Below, one piece after another: positions 1-8,919 of a stretch of 64,000 bases of DNA. The notes beneath the pieces are model-generated. The model had not been told where the DNA came from and did not search any database. It saw only the letters and a list, made by a program, of their open reading frames with translations. How positions within the stretch are numbered: the stretch's first letter is position 1; the number at the start of each line of letters is the position of its first letter. The stretch lies in the NCBI GenBank assembly GCA_035412805.1, contig DAONVO010000003.1, positions 3,538 through 67,537 on the forward strand. The letters run 5' to 3'. The position numbers were made by a program, and so were the translations under genes. This stretch comes from DTU018 sp029550685. GTDB taxonomy: Bacteria > Bacillota > Syntrophomonadia > Syntrophomonadales > Syntrophomonadaceae.

Positions 1-217
1 CGTAACGCTGTCCGGAAGGAATATCGTTCTCCGTCCGGAGACAGCCCGTTTCACTACAGTGCTTAAGCTTGCGAGGTGCCCCATTGTAACCGGTGGAAAT
101 TATACGTTTGTCTTTTACCAAAACTGCTCCTACTTGCCGGCGCAAGCAGGTGGAACGGGTAGCTACCAGATCAGCTACTTCTAAAAAATACTCATTCCAG
201 CTGGGACGCGTGTCCAT
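1..217 (-). CDS. comEB: dCMP deaminase (ComEB-type), partial
   Basis: This is the N-terminal 72 residues of a deoxycytidylate deaminase; the gene runs off the left edge. The enzyme converts dCMP to dUMP for thymidylate synthesis. The visible part begins [19 protein letters not shown] and continues through the family's [13 protein letters not shown] and STGYNGAPR segments. The zinc-binding HAE and PCxxC motifs would lie beyond the window. An AGGG ribosome site lies seven bases before the ATG. It follows glyA after 20 bases on the same strand, so it is probably the next gene of that operon. Known family placement; no oddity is visible in the part present. Confidence 0.88.
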   Translation of the reverse strand, partial: MDTRPSWNEYFLEVADLVATRSTCLRRQVGAVLVKDKRIISTGYNGAPRKLKHCSETGCLRTENDIPSGQRY

Positions 218-237
218 GCGATAACCCTCATTTCTTG

Positions 238-1488
238 TTATACGCTGTACAGGGGATATTTATCACACAGCTTTTTAACTATTTGCCGGGCCTCCTGCAA
301 ATAGTTATCCTCCTGTGGATGGTCCAAAGCTATGGTTATAGCCTGGGCTACTTCCAGCATGTCATGATTCTTAAATCCGCGGGTAGTCAATGCCGGTGTA
401 CCCATGCGAATACCACTGGTTATAGTAGGTTTCTGCGGGTCAAAAGGAATGGCGTTTTTGTTGACCGTAATATTGACTTTTTCCAGAATTTCCTCAGCTT
501 CTTTTCCAGTTAACCCTTTAGGCCGTACATCTACCAGCATAAGATGGTTATCAGTTCCTCCGGAGACTAGTCTCAAACCATTCTTCACCAAAGCATCAGC
601 TAATGCTGCTGCATTCTCAACTATATCCTGCTGGTACTGCTTAAATTCTCCGGTCAATGCTTCCTTAAAACATACCGCTTTGGCAGCAATAACATGCATG
701 AGCGGTCCGCCCTGAATACCGGGGAATACCGCTTTATCTATTTTGGCTCCCCACTCTTCACGGCACATGATTAATCCGCCCCGGGGTCCGCGCAAGGTTT
801 TATGGGTAGTGGTAGTAACAAAATCGGCATAGGGAATGGGAGAAGGGTGGAGCCCTGCTGCTACCAGACCGGCAATATGGGCCATATCTACAAATAGATA
901 AGCACCCACTTCATCAGCAATAGCTCTGAAGCGCTGGAAATCTATTATACGCGGGTAAGCACTGGCACCAGCTACGATCATTTTTGGCCGGTACTGGAGG
1001 GCCACCTGGCGTACTTGATCATAATCAATGGTTTCGCTGTCCGGGCTTACACCGTAATCTACGAAGTTAAAATATTTTCCGGATATATTTACCTTGCTGC
1101 CATGGGTCAAGTGACCTCCATGGTTTAGGTTCATACCCAGGACGGTATCCCCTGGTTCAAGGGCAGCAAAATAAACGGCGGTATTGGCTTGTGCTCCAGA
1201 ATGGGGCTGAACATTAACATGCTCGGCTCCAAAAAGAGTTTTGGCCCTGGTGCGGGCTAGTTCTTCAACCACATCTACATATTCGCACCCACCATAATAA
1301 CGTTTACCTGGATATCCTTCCGCATACTTGTTAGTCATTACTCCGCCTTGAGCGGCCATGACGGCCCGGGAGACAAAATTCTCCGATGCAATCAGCTCCA
1401 GCTTATAATTCTGCCGGTGTTCTTCCTGGGCAATAGCTTCAGCTACTTCCGGATCCACTGGCCTCACATACTGTTCAATATAGTCCAC
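238..1488 (-). CDS. glyA: Serine hydroxymethyltransferase
   Basis: PLP enzyme that interconverts serine and glycine with tetrahydrofolate, the main source of one-carbon units. The family blocks are present: LIASENFVS near residue 35, [22 protein letters not shown], and the PLP lysine in [14 protein letters not shown]. At 416 residues the length is normal. An upstream ATG at 1530 is possible, but GTG at 1488 is preferred because a GGGAGGAG site ends about ten bases before it and the homologous region starts just after. That ribosome site lies inside the last codons of rpiB, which suggests translational coupling. It sits between rpiB and comEB. Confidence 0.96.
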   Translation of the reverse strand: MDYIEQYVRPVDPEVAEAIAQEEHRQNYKLELIASENFVSRAVMAAQGGVMTNKYAEGYPGKRYYGGCEYVDVVEELARTRAKTLFGAEHVNVQPHSGAQANTAVYFAALEPGDTVLGMNLNHGGHLTHGSKVNISGKYFNFVDYGVSPDSETIDYDQVRQVALQYRPKMIVAGASAYPRIIDFQRFRAIADEVGAYLFVDMAHIAGLVAAGLHPSPIPYADFVTTTTHKTLRGPRGGLIMCREEWGAKIDKAVFPGIQGGPLMHVIAAKAVCFKEALTGEFKQYQQDIVENAAALADALVKNGLRLVSGGTDNHLMLVDVRPKGLTGKEAEEILEKVNITVNKNAIPFDPQKPTITSGIRMGTPALTTRGFKNHDMLEVAQAITIALDHPQEDNYLQEARQIVKKLCDKYPLYSV

Positions 1489-1493
1489 CTGTT

Positions 1494-1961
1494 TTACTCC
1501 TCCCTCAAGCCAGCATTTTCTAGCTGACATATCTTTTCTACCCGGCGCTGGTGTCTCCCTGCTGCGAAAGGGGTACTGATAAAGGTTTTTACCACTTCGA
1601 CTGCCAGGCCTGGTCCAATAACACGAGAGCCCAGTGCTACTATATTGGCATTNNNNNNNNNNGCATTATTATGCTCTCTGGCCAGGCGGGCAGTATAGCA
1701 GTCATTACACAGGGCTGCCCGTATACCCTTGACCTTATTAGCAGCAATTGAAATACCTATGCCGGTGCCACAGATCAATATACCGGGGATATCCTCTTCC
1801 AGCACCAGAGAACATACATTTGCTGCTATATCAGGATAATCCACAGAGTCACGGCTATAGGTACCACAGTCTACTACAGTATGACCATCATTCTGCAAAT
1901 GGTTTATGATTTCCTGTTTCAGGTCGTAACCGGCATGATCACATCCGATAGCGATTTTCAA
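1494..1961 (-). CDS. rpiB: Ribose-5-phosphate isomerase B (contains assembly gap)
   Basis: Interconverts ribose-5-phosphate and ribulose-5-phosphate in the pentose phosphate pathway. The RpiB signature is clear: [15 protein letters not shown] at the start, [16 protein letters not shown] around residue 65 with the catalytic Cys, and RVIGPGLA near the end. As written it is 155 residues and contains unknown residues from a run of ten Ns. The flanks read HNNA before the gap and NANIVALG after it; the family normally reads HN-ANIVALG without a break, so the gap plus a duplicated AATGC adds five false codons. True length is probably 150. The gene ends six bases before glyA. Confidence 0.93.
   Translation of the reverse strand: MKIAIGCDHAGYDLKQEIINHLQNDGHTVVDCGTYSRDSVDYPDIAANVCSLVLEEDIPGILICGTGIGISIAANKVKGIRAALCNDCYTARLAREHNNXXXXNANIVALGSRVIGPGLAVEVVKTFISTPFAAGRHQRRVEKICQLENAGLREE
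1653..1662. other. Ten-N assembly gap inside rpiB
   Basis: A run of ten Ns. The bases on its two sides both carry GCATT on the plus strand (AATGC on the minus strand). Merging the two ends at this 5-base overlap removes 15 bases, keeps the frame and gives the expected RpiB sequence. The gap is therefore most likely a scaffolding placeholder between overlapping contigs. Confidence 0.9.
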
Positions 1962-2013
1962 CTAATTCACCTCGTTTTCGGTAATACAGCCTTTGGTTGC
2001 AGTTATATTGCAA

Positions 2014-2484
2014 TTAATTAAGGCGAGATTCTTGCTGGTTGACAATAATTTTTTCTAAAAGGCTTTTTATCTGCTGCAGGGCTTGTTGATAAGTCTCTAT
2101 ATTCTGCCCATAGGGATCAGGGATTTCTTCATCCGGTTGGCCCGCATATTCGGCCAGAGTATAAATTTTGCTTCTTAGATGAGGAAATAATTCTTGCAGC
2201 TTATCCCGATGGTTTCTAGTCATAGTTAAAATTAAATCAGCCTCTTGCACCATGGCATCATCAATTGAGCGGGAACGGTGACCGGTAAGATCGATACCCA
2301 ACTGGCTCATAACCTCTATCGCTTCCGGAGTAGCCTGGTCATTCTCCCAGGCATACAGCCCGGCTGATTCAACCCTGATTTCGTCGGCAGGGTAACCGCT
2401 TAGCTGCAGCATCCTGGTAAAAAGAGCCTCCGCCATAGGACTTCGACAGGTATTTCCGGTACATACAAACAGCACCTTTTTCAT
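2014..2484 (-). CDS. Low-molecular-weight protein tyrosine phosphatase
   Basis: Cytoplasmic phosphatase of the LMW-PTP/arsenate reductase fold; Bacillus YwlE, in the same neighbourhood, dephosphorylates protein arginine. The P-loop VCTGNTCRSPMAE begins at residue 7 with catalytic Cys, and the general-acid segment IPDPYGQ is near residue 121. The 156-residue length is usual. A GGAGG site precedes the ATG. It is 13 bases downstream of mntP and upstream of rpiB, the order seen in related Firmicutes. Arginine versus tyrosine specificity cannot be read from sequence alone. Confidence 0.9.
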   Translation of the reverse strand: MKKVLFVCTGNTCRSPMAEALFTRMLQLSGYPADEIRVESAGLYAWENDQATPEAIEVMSQLGIDLTGHRSRSIDDAMVQEADLILTMTRNHRDKLQELFPHLRSKIYTLAEYAGQPDEEIPDPYGQNIETYQQALQQIKSLLEKIIVNQQESRLN

Positions 2485-2497
2485 ACCGATCCTCCTT

Positions 2498-3091
2498 TTA
2501 TAAAACCCATTTTATAGCCAGAGCCATTAGTATCACTCCCCCAACCAATTGGGCATAGCTTCCTGCCAAACGGCCAAATACTCTGCCCCCGGCGAATCCG
2601 GCTACGGTCATAATTGCGGCTGTGGCTCCCATAAGGATTACGGTAAAGAATACAGGCACTCTTAAAGTACCTAAACCGAAACCGACTGTCAAGGCATCAA
2701 TACTGACTGATACTCCCAGCACTATAATACTCCACCAGTCAGAAGAAAAGTTCCGTTTCGATGTCTGAAGGGACAGGAGTCGCTGGGCTTCAGAAAATTT
2801 ATATGCTCGGGGACGCAGCTGTCTATATCCTTTCAGCAGCAGGTCCAAAGCGATGTAGGCCAGGACTAAAGCGCCCACCCGGGCTGCCCACACCCCCAGG
2901 AAACGTCCTACAGCTGCACCCAGGCCCAACCCGATCAAGGGCATTATTACATGGAGAATACCCACCGTAGACACGAACTTGGTTTCAAAACTGCGGGTTA
3001 CACCTTTCAAGCCCATACCCAGGGAAAGAGAAAAGGCATCCAGTCCCAGGACTATGGCCACCAGTATAATAGTTATATATTGTTCGATCAT
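2498..3091 (-). CDS. mntP: MntP/YtaF-family manganese efflux pump
   Basis: A 197-residue membrane protein of the MntP (DUF204) family, which exports Mn2+. It has about six hydrophobic helices in two repeats. Each repeat carries the family's conserved acidic motif: LGLDAFSLSLGMG near residue 16 and SIDALTVGFGLG near residue 130. An AAGGAG site lies seven bases before ATG. The 530 bases upstream hold two repeat elements (families B and A), which separate it from tsaC. Its position in the tsaC-mntP-phosphatase-rpiB block matches related genomes. Confidence 0.9.
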   Translation of the reverse strand: MIEQYITIILVAIVLGLDAFSLSLGMGLKGVTRSFETKFVSTVGILHVIMPLIGLGLGAAVGRFLGVWAARVGALVLAYIALDLLLKGYRQLRPRAYKFSEAQRLLSLQTSKRNFSSDWWSIIVLGVSVSIDALTVGFGLGTLRVPVFFTVILMGATAAIMTVAGFAGGRVFGRLAGSYAQLVGGVILMALAIKWVL

Positions 3092-3152
3092 CAGCTATCT
3101 CCTTGGTGTGAAAGACTACATGCTGTGAAAACGCCTCTCACCTATATAGCAG

Positions 3153-3353
3153 CCAGTAGGTTTGCCACGAGCACCTTAGTGGAGGAGTTCGATATAGCCG
3201 GTGAAGATGGGCGGACGAAGGAGGGCGAGGGACAGGATGTCCGTAAGAGGGCTATCAGATAGGAGGTTTGTTTAGCCCGGTACCCCCTGAGTCGCGCATC
3301 GAGCCGTTACTATATCATGACGACGGAACTGGTGCGCATGATGAACCTACTGG
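3153..3353 (+). repeat. Family B element, copy 1 (about 201 bp)
   Basis: Closely matches 39118-39317. The ends are inverted: CCAGTAGGTT at the left and its complement AACCTACTGG at the right, with an imperfect extension containing GCACC. A central hairpin GGAC-AGGAT-GTCC lies at 3230-3242, and a GCCGT...ACGG stem lies further right. No open frame is conserved with a ribosome site. It resembles a MITE or a mobile structured RNA. Confidence 0.85.
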
Positions 3354-3370
3354 TTACTAGGCACAGCTTT

Positions 3371-3579
3371 GCAGGAGTGTTAGCCGGCTCGCTCCAAGAC
3401 TCCTCGCCTGCAACACATCGGCTTACTTCGGTGCGAAGCGGACCGCTCGGAATTCGGCATCCATGCACTCAGTCCTCGCTGCTCGAAACATCCTGTTTCT
3501 CGCTCCGCATCGCAGCCCTCAGTTTTGCCGTGGGTTGCAACGGCTCGTCGTACGTCACTCGCCCGGCTAATACTCCTGC
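3371..3579 (-). repeat. Family A element, copy 1 (about 209 bp)
   Basis: Reverse-oriented copy of the element at 10479, 44847 and 59099. Its termini are inverted repeats of GCAGGAGTATTAGCCGG, here with one substitution at the left end. It contains the GAAAC-AGGAT-GTTTC hairpin and the CTTCG-CAC-CGAAG hairpin shared by the family. Confidence 0.9.
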
Positions 3580-3621
3580 GAAGGGAGCATCAGTAGTCCC
3601 CGAAGGGGGCAATAACAGGTT

Positions 3622-4641
3622 TTAAGTTTTTTCTGCATCGCGTCCTGTTCTATAGGGGTCATTTTGAGCAGCCTGGCAAATACGATCCAGCACCGCTGCA
3701 GTTACTCCATCGGTTGCCTCAGGTAAGGGAGCAAATATTAAAACTTCGATTTGCTGTTTTTCCGCTTCACGCAATACCTGGTAAATATCTGATCCTGCAG
3801 AACCTAAATTAAGATGGAAAAGACTCACTCCTTCTATTTTATGTGCCGGAGAAATATTATTATGTACAACTGCCACCTTTTTCCCCTGGTTTAAGTATTT
3901 CTGCGCTGTTGCTTGCAGCATTGTTTCGCTGCCTGCCAATAAAACTTGCGCTGAGGTCCGGTAGTGGGGTATGGAGGACGGCTCTTCTGCTGCCATGATC
4001 AGCTTTTGCCCCAGTATACTTTCCAACTGGGACCGGCTGACCCCTCCTATCCTGATCAGACGAGGGGCAGGGCCGCACATATCAACAACGGTAGATTCTA
4101 TACCCAAACCGGTAGCTCCGGCATCCAGGACAGCGGCTATATGACCATCCAAATCATCCTTGACATGCTGAGCGTTAACCGGGCTGGGCCGTCCGGACAA
4201 ATTGGCGCTGGGAGCGGCCAGGGGACCAGCCGCGTTGATTAAGGCTAAAGCTACCGGATGAGAAGGCATGCGCAAGCCTACCCCGGGACGATGGGCGGTC
4301 ACTATACCAGGAACCTGAGGTTTCGCCGGAAGGATAAGGGAGAGAGGTCCCGGCCAAAATCTCTCCATCAGCAGCCGGGCTGAAGCGGTCACCTCAGCCG
4401 CCAGCTGGCTTACCTGATCGAAGCGGGCAATATGAACCAGCAAGGGATTAACTGGGGGACGGTTTTTGACTTGATAAATCTTCTCCACTGCCGGGGAGGA
4501 AAAAGCATCGGCTCCTAATCCGTATACGGTTTCCGTTGGAAAAGCTACCAGCTCTCCAGCTTTTATGATCCGGGCGGCTTTCTGGATAATGTCCTGTTCG
4601 GGTTGGTCAGGATTCACCTGCCAGTATATGGTCTTCACCAC
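3622..4641 (-). CDS. tsaC: L-threonylcarbamoyladenylate synthase (Sua5/YwlC type)
   Basis: Makes threonylcarbamoyl-AMP from threonine, bicarbonate and ATP, the first step of the t6A modification of tRNAs reading ANN codons. The N-terminal two thirds is the YrdC/Sua5 domain (AGELVAFPTETVYGLGADAF near residue 30; APSANLSGRPSP near 145). The C-terminal ~110 residues are the Sua5 extension that long versions carry. The ATG at 4647 abuts the AAAAAGGAG ribosome site, so GTG at 4641 or 4638 is the more likely start. It overlaps the 3' end of prmC by about 35 bases, implying coupling. Confidence 0.93.
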   Translation of the reverse strand: MVKTIYWQVNPDQPEQDIIQKAARIIKAGELVAFPTETVYGLGADAFSSPAVEKIYQVKNRPPVNPLLVHIARFDQVSQLAAEVTASARLLMERFWPGPLSLILPAKPQVPGIVTAHRPGVGLRMPSHPVALALINAAGPLAAPSANLSGRPSPVNAQHVKDDLDGHIAAVLDAGATGLGIESTVVDMCGPAPRLIRIGGVSRSQLESILGQKLIMAAEEPSSIPHYRTSAQVLLAGSETMLQATAQKYLNQGKKVAVVHNNISPAHKIEGVSLFHLNLGSAGSDIYQVLREAEKQQIEVLIFAPLPEATDGVTAAVLDRICQAAQNDPYRTGRDAEKT

Positions 4642-5494
4642 TAACATCTCCTTTTTGAGCTATGATCAGCCGGTCACGTCCTGCCCAGTCCTGCCTGACT
4701 TGTACCTGAGAGAAGGCGGAGCACAATGCAACCGCCGCTTCAGCCTGGTTACAACCGATTTCCATGAGCAAATACCCGTCCGAATGCAGGTGCTGCCAGG
4801 CCTGAGGTATCAACCTCCTATATAGTTCCAGGCCATCACCGGATCCCCATAAGGCCAGGCGCGGTTCATAATGGAGTACTTCCGGATCCAGCTTGGGATA
4901 TTCCGCTTCTGATATGTAGGGAAGATTGGCACATATGAAATCAAACTGTTCCCCGGCCGGTACAGAAGCCAGCAGGTCTCCCTCCAAAAAATGTACTTTA
5001 ACTCCATGCTCTTCCGCGTTATAACGGGCTATTTCCAACGCGGCTCCGGAAATATCGATAGCAGTAACCTGTGCATGGGGTATATAGTAGGCCAGGCTGA
5101 CGGCAATAGCACCGGACCCGGTACCCACATCACAGATTGAAACCGGTTGGTCTTTGGTGGCCAACTGTAAAACAGTTTCCACCAGCAGTTCGGTTTCGGG
5201 ACGGGGTATTAGAACCTCCGGAGTCACTCTAAAATCCAGGGACATAAACTCCCGCTTTCCCAGCAAATAGGCCAGCGGTTCCCGGGCAGCTCTTCTTTTT
5301 ATCAATTCCCGGTATTGTTCACGTTCATTCTGGTTAACCGGAGCAAAATAATTGGCATACAAATAGACCCGGTCCTTTTTAAGAACTCGGGCCAGCAGAG
5401 CTTCGGCATTAAGCCGGGGTTCTTCTATGCCTTTGTCAGTAAAAAACCGGGTAGTCCATGCCAATAGATCTTTTATGGTCCACGTTTCCTGCAT
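4607..5494 (-). CDS. prmC: Release factor glutamine methyltransferase PrmC/HemK
   Basis: Methylates the glutamine of the GGQ motif in release factors, using S-adenosylmethionine. A helical N-terminal substrate domain is followed by a Rossmann methyltransferase: LLGKREFMSLDFRV, RPETELLVE, and ICDVGTGSGAIAVSLA near residue 120. The catalytic motif, NPPY in most relatives, reads NLPY here, a conservative variant that keeps the Asn and Tyr. Its ATG overlaps the prfA stop in TAATG, so the methylase and its substrate are translated together. Length 295 is normal. Confidence 0.94.
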   Translation of the reverse strand: MQETWTIKDLLAWTTRFFTDKGIEEPRLNAEALLARVLKKDRVYLYANYFAPVNQNEREQYRELIKRRAAREPLAYLLGKREFMSLDFRVTPEVLIPRPETELLVETVLQLATKDQPVSICDVGTGSGAIAVSLAYYIPHAQVTAIDISGAALEIARYNAEEHGVKVHFLEGDLLASVPAGEQFDFICANLPYISEAEYPKLDPEVLHYEPRLALWGSGDGLELYRRLIPQAWQHLHSDGYLLMEIGCNQAEAAVALCSAFSQVQVRQDWAGRDRLIIAQKGDVSGEDHILAGES

Positions 5495-6561
5495 TATTCC
5501 ACCTGTCGCAACCGTTCCGCCTGATCGTGGGCTATCAAGGAATCAATTATTTCCTGCAGCTGTCCGTCCAGTATCGCATCCAGCTTATGCAGGGTAAGAT
5601 TAATCCTATGGTCGCTTACTCTTCCCTGGGGGAAGTTGTAAGTGCGTATGCGTTCACTGCGATCCCCGGTACCGACCTGGCTTTTGCGGGTTCCGGCCAG
5701 CTCCGCATTCTTTTCTTCTTCTATAATTTCTTTCAGGCGGGCACGTAGTACTCTTAAGGCTTTGGCCTTGTTTTTATGCTGGGATTTCTCGTCCTGGCAG
5801 GTTACTACCAGTCCGGTAGGAATGTGAGTAATGCGAACCGCCGATTGGGTAGTATTAACCGATTGTCCCCCCGGGCCGCTGGAACAATATACATCTATGC
5901 GCAACTCATTAGGGTCCAGTTCTACTTCTACTTCCTCAGCTTCCGGCAGTACCGCTACAGTAGCGGCCGAGGTATGGATACGCCCTCCTGACTCAGTAGC
6001 TGGTATACGCTGAACCCGGTGCACACCCGACTCGTATTTTAACTGGCTATATACACCTGGGCCATCCACTCCAAATATAATTTCCTTGATGCCGCCGATA
6101 TCAGTATAATGAGCGTCCATTATATCGATTTTCCAGCCCTTTTCTTCTGCATAGCGGGAATACATGCGAAAGAGATCACCAGCAAACAAGGCTGCTTCTT
6201 CTCCCCCGGTACCGGCTCTTATTTCCATAATAACGCTTTTGTCATCATCGGGATCACGGGGCAGCAGCAACACCTTCAGCTGGTGTTCCAAGGATTCCTG
6301 CTTTTCCTGCAAGTTGGCCAATTCCTCATTCAACATCTGCCGGAATTCTTCATCCTGCTCCGAGGTAAGCATTTCCCGGGTATCGGACAACTGCTGCAAG
6401 ACTGATTTATATTCACGATAAGTAGTGACGATCTCGGTCAAGTCAGCATGAGCTTTGGCATATTTCTGAAAACGAGCCGGATCGGCAATGATTTCCGGCT
6501 GACTTAATAATTCTGTTAATTCCTGGTATTTATCTTCCAAACTCTGCAGTTTTTCCAACAT
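5494..6561 (-). CDS. prfA: Peptide chain release factor 1
   Basis: Recognises UAA and UAG stops and triggers peptide release on the ribosome. The peptidyl hydrolysis motif is [18 protein letters not shown] around residue 225. The codon-reading PxT element reads PAT, in the segment [21 protein letters not shown] length of 355 residues is standard. An AAGGAGG site lies 12 bases ahead of the ATG, a slightly long spacing. It heads the prfA-prmC-tsaC overlapping set. Confidence 0.97.
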   Translation of the reverse strand: MLEKLQSLEDKYQELTELLSQPEIIADPARFQKYAKAHADLTEIVTTYREYKSVLQQLSDTREMLTSEQDEEFRQMLNEELANLQEKQESLEHQLKVLLLPRDPDDDKSVIMEIRAGTGGEEAALFAGDLFRMYSRYAEEKGWKIDIMDAHYTDIGGIKEIIFGVDGPGVYSQLKYESGVHRVQRIPATESGGRIHTSAATVAVLPEAEEVEVELDPNELRIDVYCSSGPGGQSVNTTQSAVRITHIPTGLVVTCQDEKSQHKNKAKALRVLRARLKEIIEEEKNAELAGTRKSQVGTGDRSERIRTYNFPQGRVSDHRINLTLHKLDAILDGQLQEIIDSLIAHDQAERLRQVE

Positions 6562-6601
6562 GGGGGAATAGATCCTCCTTGATATCGGTTTCAGTACAAG
6601 C

Positions 6602-7525
6602 TTAAGCCCGGGCCAGTTCCACCTGATCTAAAGCAGGTTCCAAGTTTTTAGCTAAGTCCGTGTTTTCCACAGGGAGCACTGCTTTTAATGCTATCAAAGC
6701 AACTTCCAACTGCTGATCATCAGGTTCCCGGGTGGTCAGCTTCTGCAGCCATAGTCCCGGTGCAATTACTATACGGGCCAGGCGATTATGATAATATTTC
6801 CCGGAAAACTTAATAAACTCATAAGCCAGTCCGGCCACCACTGGAAGTACCGCCAGACGCGACCAGATGCGATAGAATAAGTTTCCATCACCCAGCATCA
6901 CAAACACTAGAATAGAAATAACCATTACAATCAACAGGAAACTGGTGCCGCAGCGTGGATGCAAGGTAGAGTATTTACGGGCATTTTCCACAGTCAACTC
7001 TTCGCCTGCTTCATAGGTAAAAATTGATTTATGCTCGGCTCCATGATACATAAAAACCCGATCTATTTCTTCCATCCGGGAAATAGCATAAACATATAAA
7101 AGGAAGAAAGCAATACGCAAAATACCTTCTACCAGGTTCTGAGCTACTATTCCGCCGATATAGCCCTGGGTGAAATGAACCACAGCAGTAGGCAAAATCA
7201 CAAACAACAAAATAGCCAGTACAAATGCAAAAAGGCCGGTTACCAGCATTTCAGTGGGGGTTAACTCTTCCTCTTCTTCGGGCATGGACAGGTTGGCTGA
7301 CTTATTAAGCATGCGAATACCCAATGCCATAGAGTCGATTAGTACATAAGTTCCCCGGATAAAGGGCCATTTTAAGAAAGACCAGTAGGGGGATAGCTCC
7401 TTAACTGGTTCTTTCTCAATCTCTATACTTCCATCAGCTTTTCTAACCGCCACTGAGGTATGCTTAGGCCCGCGCATCATTACGCCTTCGATAACCGCCA
7501 TACCTCCAATTGAAGGTTTTCCCAT
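6602..7525 (-). CDS. DUF1385 (YqhQ-like) membrane protein
   Basis: A conserved Firmicute membrane protein of unknown biochemical role, typically found between rpmE and prfA as here. It begins [20 protein letters not shown], the family hallmark, and carries a second hallmark [18 protein letters not shown] near the middle and [10 protein letters not shown] after it. About four to five helices lie in the middle and C-terminal half. The start at 7525 is chosen over GTG 7534 because GGGTGG sits five bases before it. Family placement is firm; function is not known. Confidence 0.88.
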   Translation of the reverse strand: MGKPSIGGMAVIEGVMMRGPKHTSVAVRKADGSIEIEKEPVKELSPYWSFLKWPFIRGTYVLIDSMALGIRMLNKSANLSMPEEEEELTPTEMLVTGLFAFVLAILLFVILPTAVVHFTQGYIGGIVAQNLVEGILRIAFFLLYVYAISRMEEIDRVFMYHGAEHKSIFTYEAGEELTVENARKYSTLHPRCGTSFLLIVMVISILVFVMLGDGNLFYRIWSRLAVLPVVAGLAYEFIKFSGKYYHNRLARIVIAPGLWLQKLTTREPDDQQLEVALIALKAVLPVENTDLAKNLEPALDQVELARA

Positions 7526-7556
7526 ATTAACCACCCAATTTCTATCCTAGAAGCAA

Positions 7557-7583
7557 AATAGCAGAGTATGCCGCTCTGCTATT
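7557..7583 (-). terminator. Rho-independent terminator after rpmE
   Basis: A 10-bp perfect stem (AATAGCAGAG with its complement) and a 7-base loop lie just downstream of the rpmE stop, followed on the minus strand by a T-rich stretch. Probably partial termination or 3'-end processing, since DUF1385 follows in the same direction. Confidence 0.75.
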
Positions 7584-7589
7584 GCCAGG

Positions 7590-7793
7590 TTACTGTAAAC
7601 CGTATTTCTTCTTAAACCTGTCAACCCTTCCGGTAGTATCAACAATTCTGGCCCGGTTACCGGTGTAGAACGGATGGCACTTGGAACAAATTTCTACGCG
7701 TATATTCTCTTTGGTTGATCCTACCTCAAATTCGTTTCCGCAGGCACATCTGGCTACGGTAAGCTTATATTCAGGGTGGATTTTATCCTTCAT
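7590..7793 (-). CDS. rpmE: 50S ribosomal protein L31
   Basis: A 67-residue ribosomal protein of the large subunit. [11 protein letters not shown] at the start and [13 protein letters not shown] identify it. The Cys residues at CAC and at CSKC near residue 36 are the zinc-binding (type A) form, unlike the zinc-independent paralogue. The longer frame upstream is noise; the ATG at 7793 has GAGGTGAT nearby. It lies between yhaM and DUF1385, the usual clostridial order after rho. Confidence 0.95.
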   Translation of the reverse strand: MKDKIHPEYKLTVARCACGNEFEVGSTKENIRVEICSKCHPFYTGNRARIVDTTGRVDRFKKKYGLQ

Positions 7794-7874
7794 CGGTATC
7801 ACCTCTCTTTTGCCCACGTCTGCTGGTAGTTCCCCGTATGGGCAGACTGCAAATGAAATTATAGCAATAATCAT

Positions 7875-7916
7875 AGTAAAAAACAAGGAAAAGATCAGCC
7901 TAGGTGGTTGCTGACC
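7875..7916 (-). terminator. Terminator after yhaM
   Basis: A seven-base stem GGTCAGC/GCTGATC (with one G-T pair) begins immediately after the yhaM stop on the minus strand, with a ten-base loop and then TTTTCCTTGTTTTTT. It separates yhaM from rpmE. Confidence 0.75.
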
Positions 7917-8900
7917 CTAAGTTGGTTCTGAACCGGGCAAACGGTATTTAAAAAACTGCTGCTGGAAGAAGTTATCATAGGTGCTGAAAAACTCGTCTCC
8001 ATCCTCAGTGTCTTGAATTTTATGCCAGTATACAAACATCTTGGCATCCAGGTTGTCCATCATGTGCAGAACAAAGGCTTCCGGAAACATAGGAACTACC
8101 GGAGAGCCAAACTCGGTGGTGCCGTGATGGCTGAGTATCATGTGCTTGATCATCCACTCCAATTCCTGGGAAAAGCCCTGACCCTGGCTGCGAACTTCGG
8201 AAATAGCTGCTCCAATGCGTTCCACTCCCATAATAATATGTCCCAGGAGTTTTCCTTCTACGGTGTATTCGGTAACAATCTTGGTCTGGTATTCATCCAA
8301 TTTGCCAATGTCATGCAGTATAGCACCGGTGATTAACAGGTCTGTATTAAGAAGCGGGTAAGACGGAGCGGCATGCAGGCATAATTCGGCGACCTGGACG
8401 GTGTGTTCCAGCAGCCCTCCTGGATAGTTGTGGTGCACTTTTTTGGCAGCAGTGGCTTCATAAAACTGCTGGCGTACTTCTGGGGTGAATACAACTTCCA
8501 ATAACTTACCCAGTGCCGGATCAGTAACTCGGTCCAGCATCTGGTTAAACTTTTTAATCAACGAATCTATATCGATATCCGGCTTTTTAAGATAGGGAGA
8601 AATATCTTCATCCAGAGCTTTGATTCTCTTGGCCGTAAGCTGCAGCTTATTGTTATAGCTGCCCAGATCTCCCAGTACTCCCAAAAGAGTGCCTGCTTCC
8701 ACCGGCCCGCTCACCTGGCAGTTGTCCCATACCACCGCATCCACTTCTCCAGTAGCATCACCCAGTTTCAGATTTATTACATCCCGGCCATCTTTGGTCT
8801 TACGCTGGTTCTTCTCCAAAACCAGGTATTTTCCCCACAGTTGACTGCCAGCCGGCAGACTTTTTAACTCCTGTATAGTAAAGGGCCCTTTTTTTTCCAC
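7917..8900 (-). CDS. yhaM: YhaM-type 3'-5' exoribonuclease (OB fold plus HD domain)
   Basis: A 327-residue nuclease. The N-terminal ~110 residues form an OB-fold nucleic-acid binding domain (GKYLVLEKNQRKTKDG; AVVWDNCQ). The rest is an HD phosphohydrolase domain with HHNYPGGLLEHTVQV near residue 155 and ILHDIGKLDEY near 192, plus HMILSHHGT near 250, giving the metal ligands. In Bacillus YhaM trims RNA and DNA 3' ends. Translation starts at GTG, with GGGAGTGAG upstream. It follows the radical SAM gene by about 20 bases. Confidence 0.9.
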   Translation of the reverse strand: MEKKGPFTIQELKSLPAGSQLWGKYLVLEKNQRKTKDGRDVINLKLGDATGEVDAVVWDNCQVSGPVEAGTLLGVLGDLGSYNNKLQLTAKRIKALDEDISPYLKKPDIDIDSLIKKFNQMLDRVTDPALGKLLEVVFTPEVRQQFYEATAAKKVHHNYPGGLLEHTVQVAELCLHAAPSYPLLNTDLLITGAILHDIGKLDEYQTKIVTEYTVEGKLLGHIIMGVERIGAAISEVRSQGQGFSQELEWMIKHMILSHHGTTEFGSPVVPMFPEAFVLHMMDNLDAKMFVYWHKIQDTEDGDEFFSTYDNFFQQQFFKYRLPGSEPT

Positions 8901-8919
8901 ACAAACTCACTCCCTTTAT

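Larger units (their letters stand above)
3092..3621. other. Gene-free stretch with repeat elements B1 and A1
   Basis: No credible gene here. Almost all of it is two dispersed elements, B1 (3153-3353) and A1 (3371-3579), set 17 bases apart inside what would otherwise be a continuous tsaC-mntP operon. The open frames in it are repeat shadows without ribosome sites. Confidence 0.85.

Noticed and set aside
4607..5494. PrmC NLPY in place of NPPY as a sign of inactivity
   Set aside because: The catalytic Asn and Tyr remain and the gene is coupled to an intact prfA, so loss of function is unlikely.
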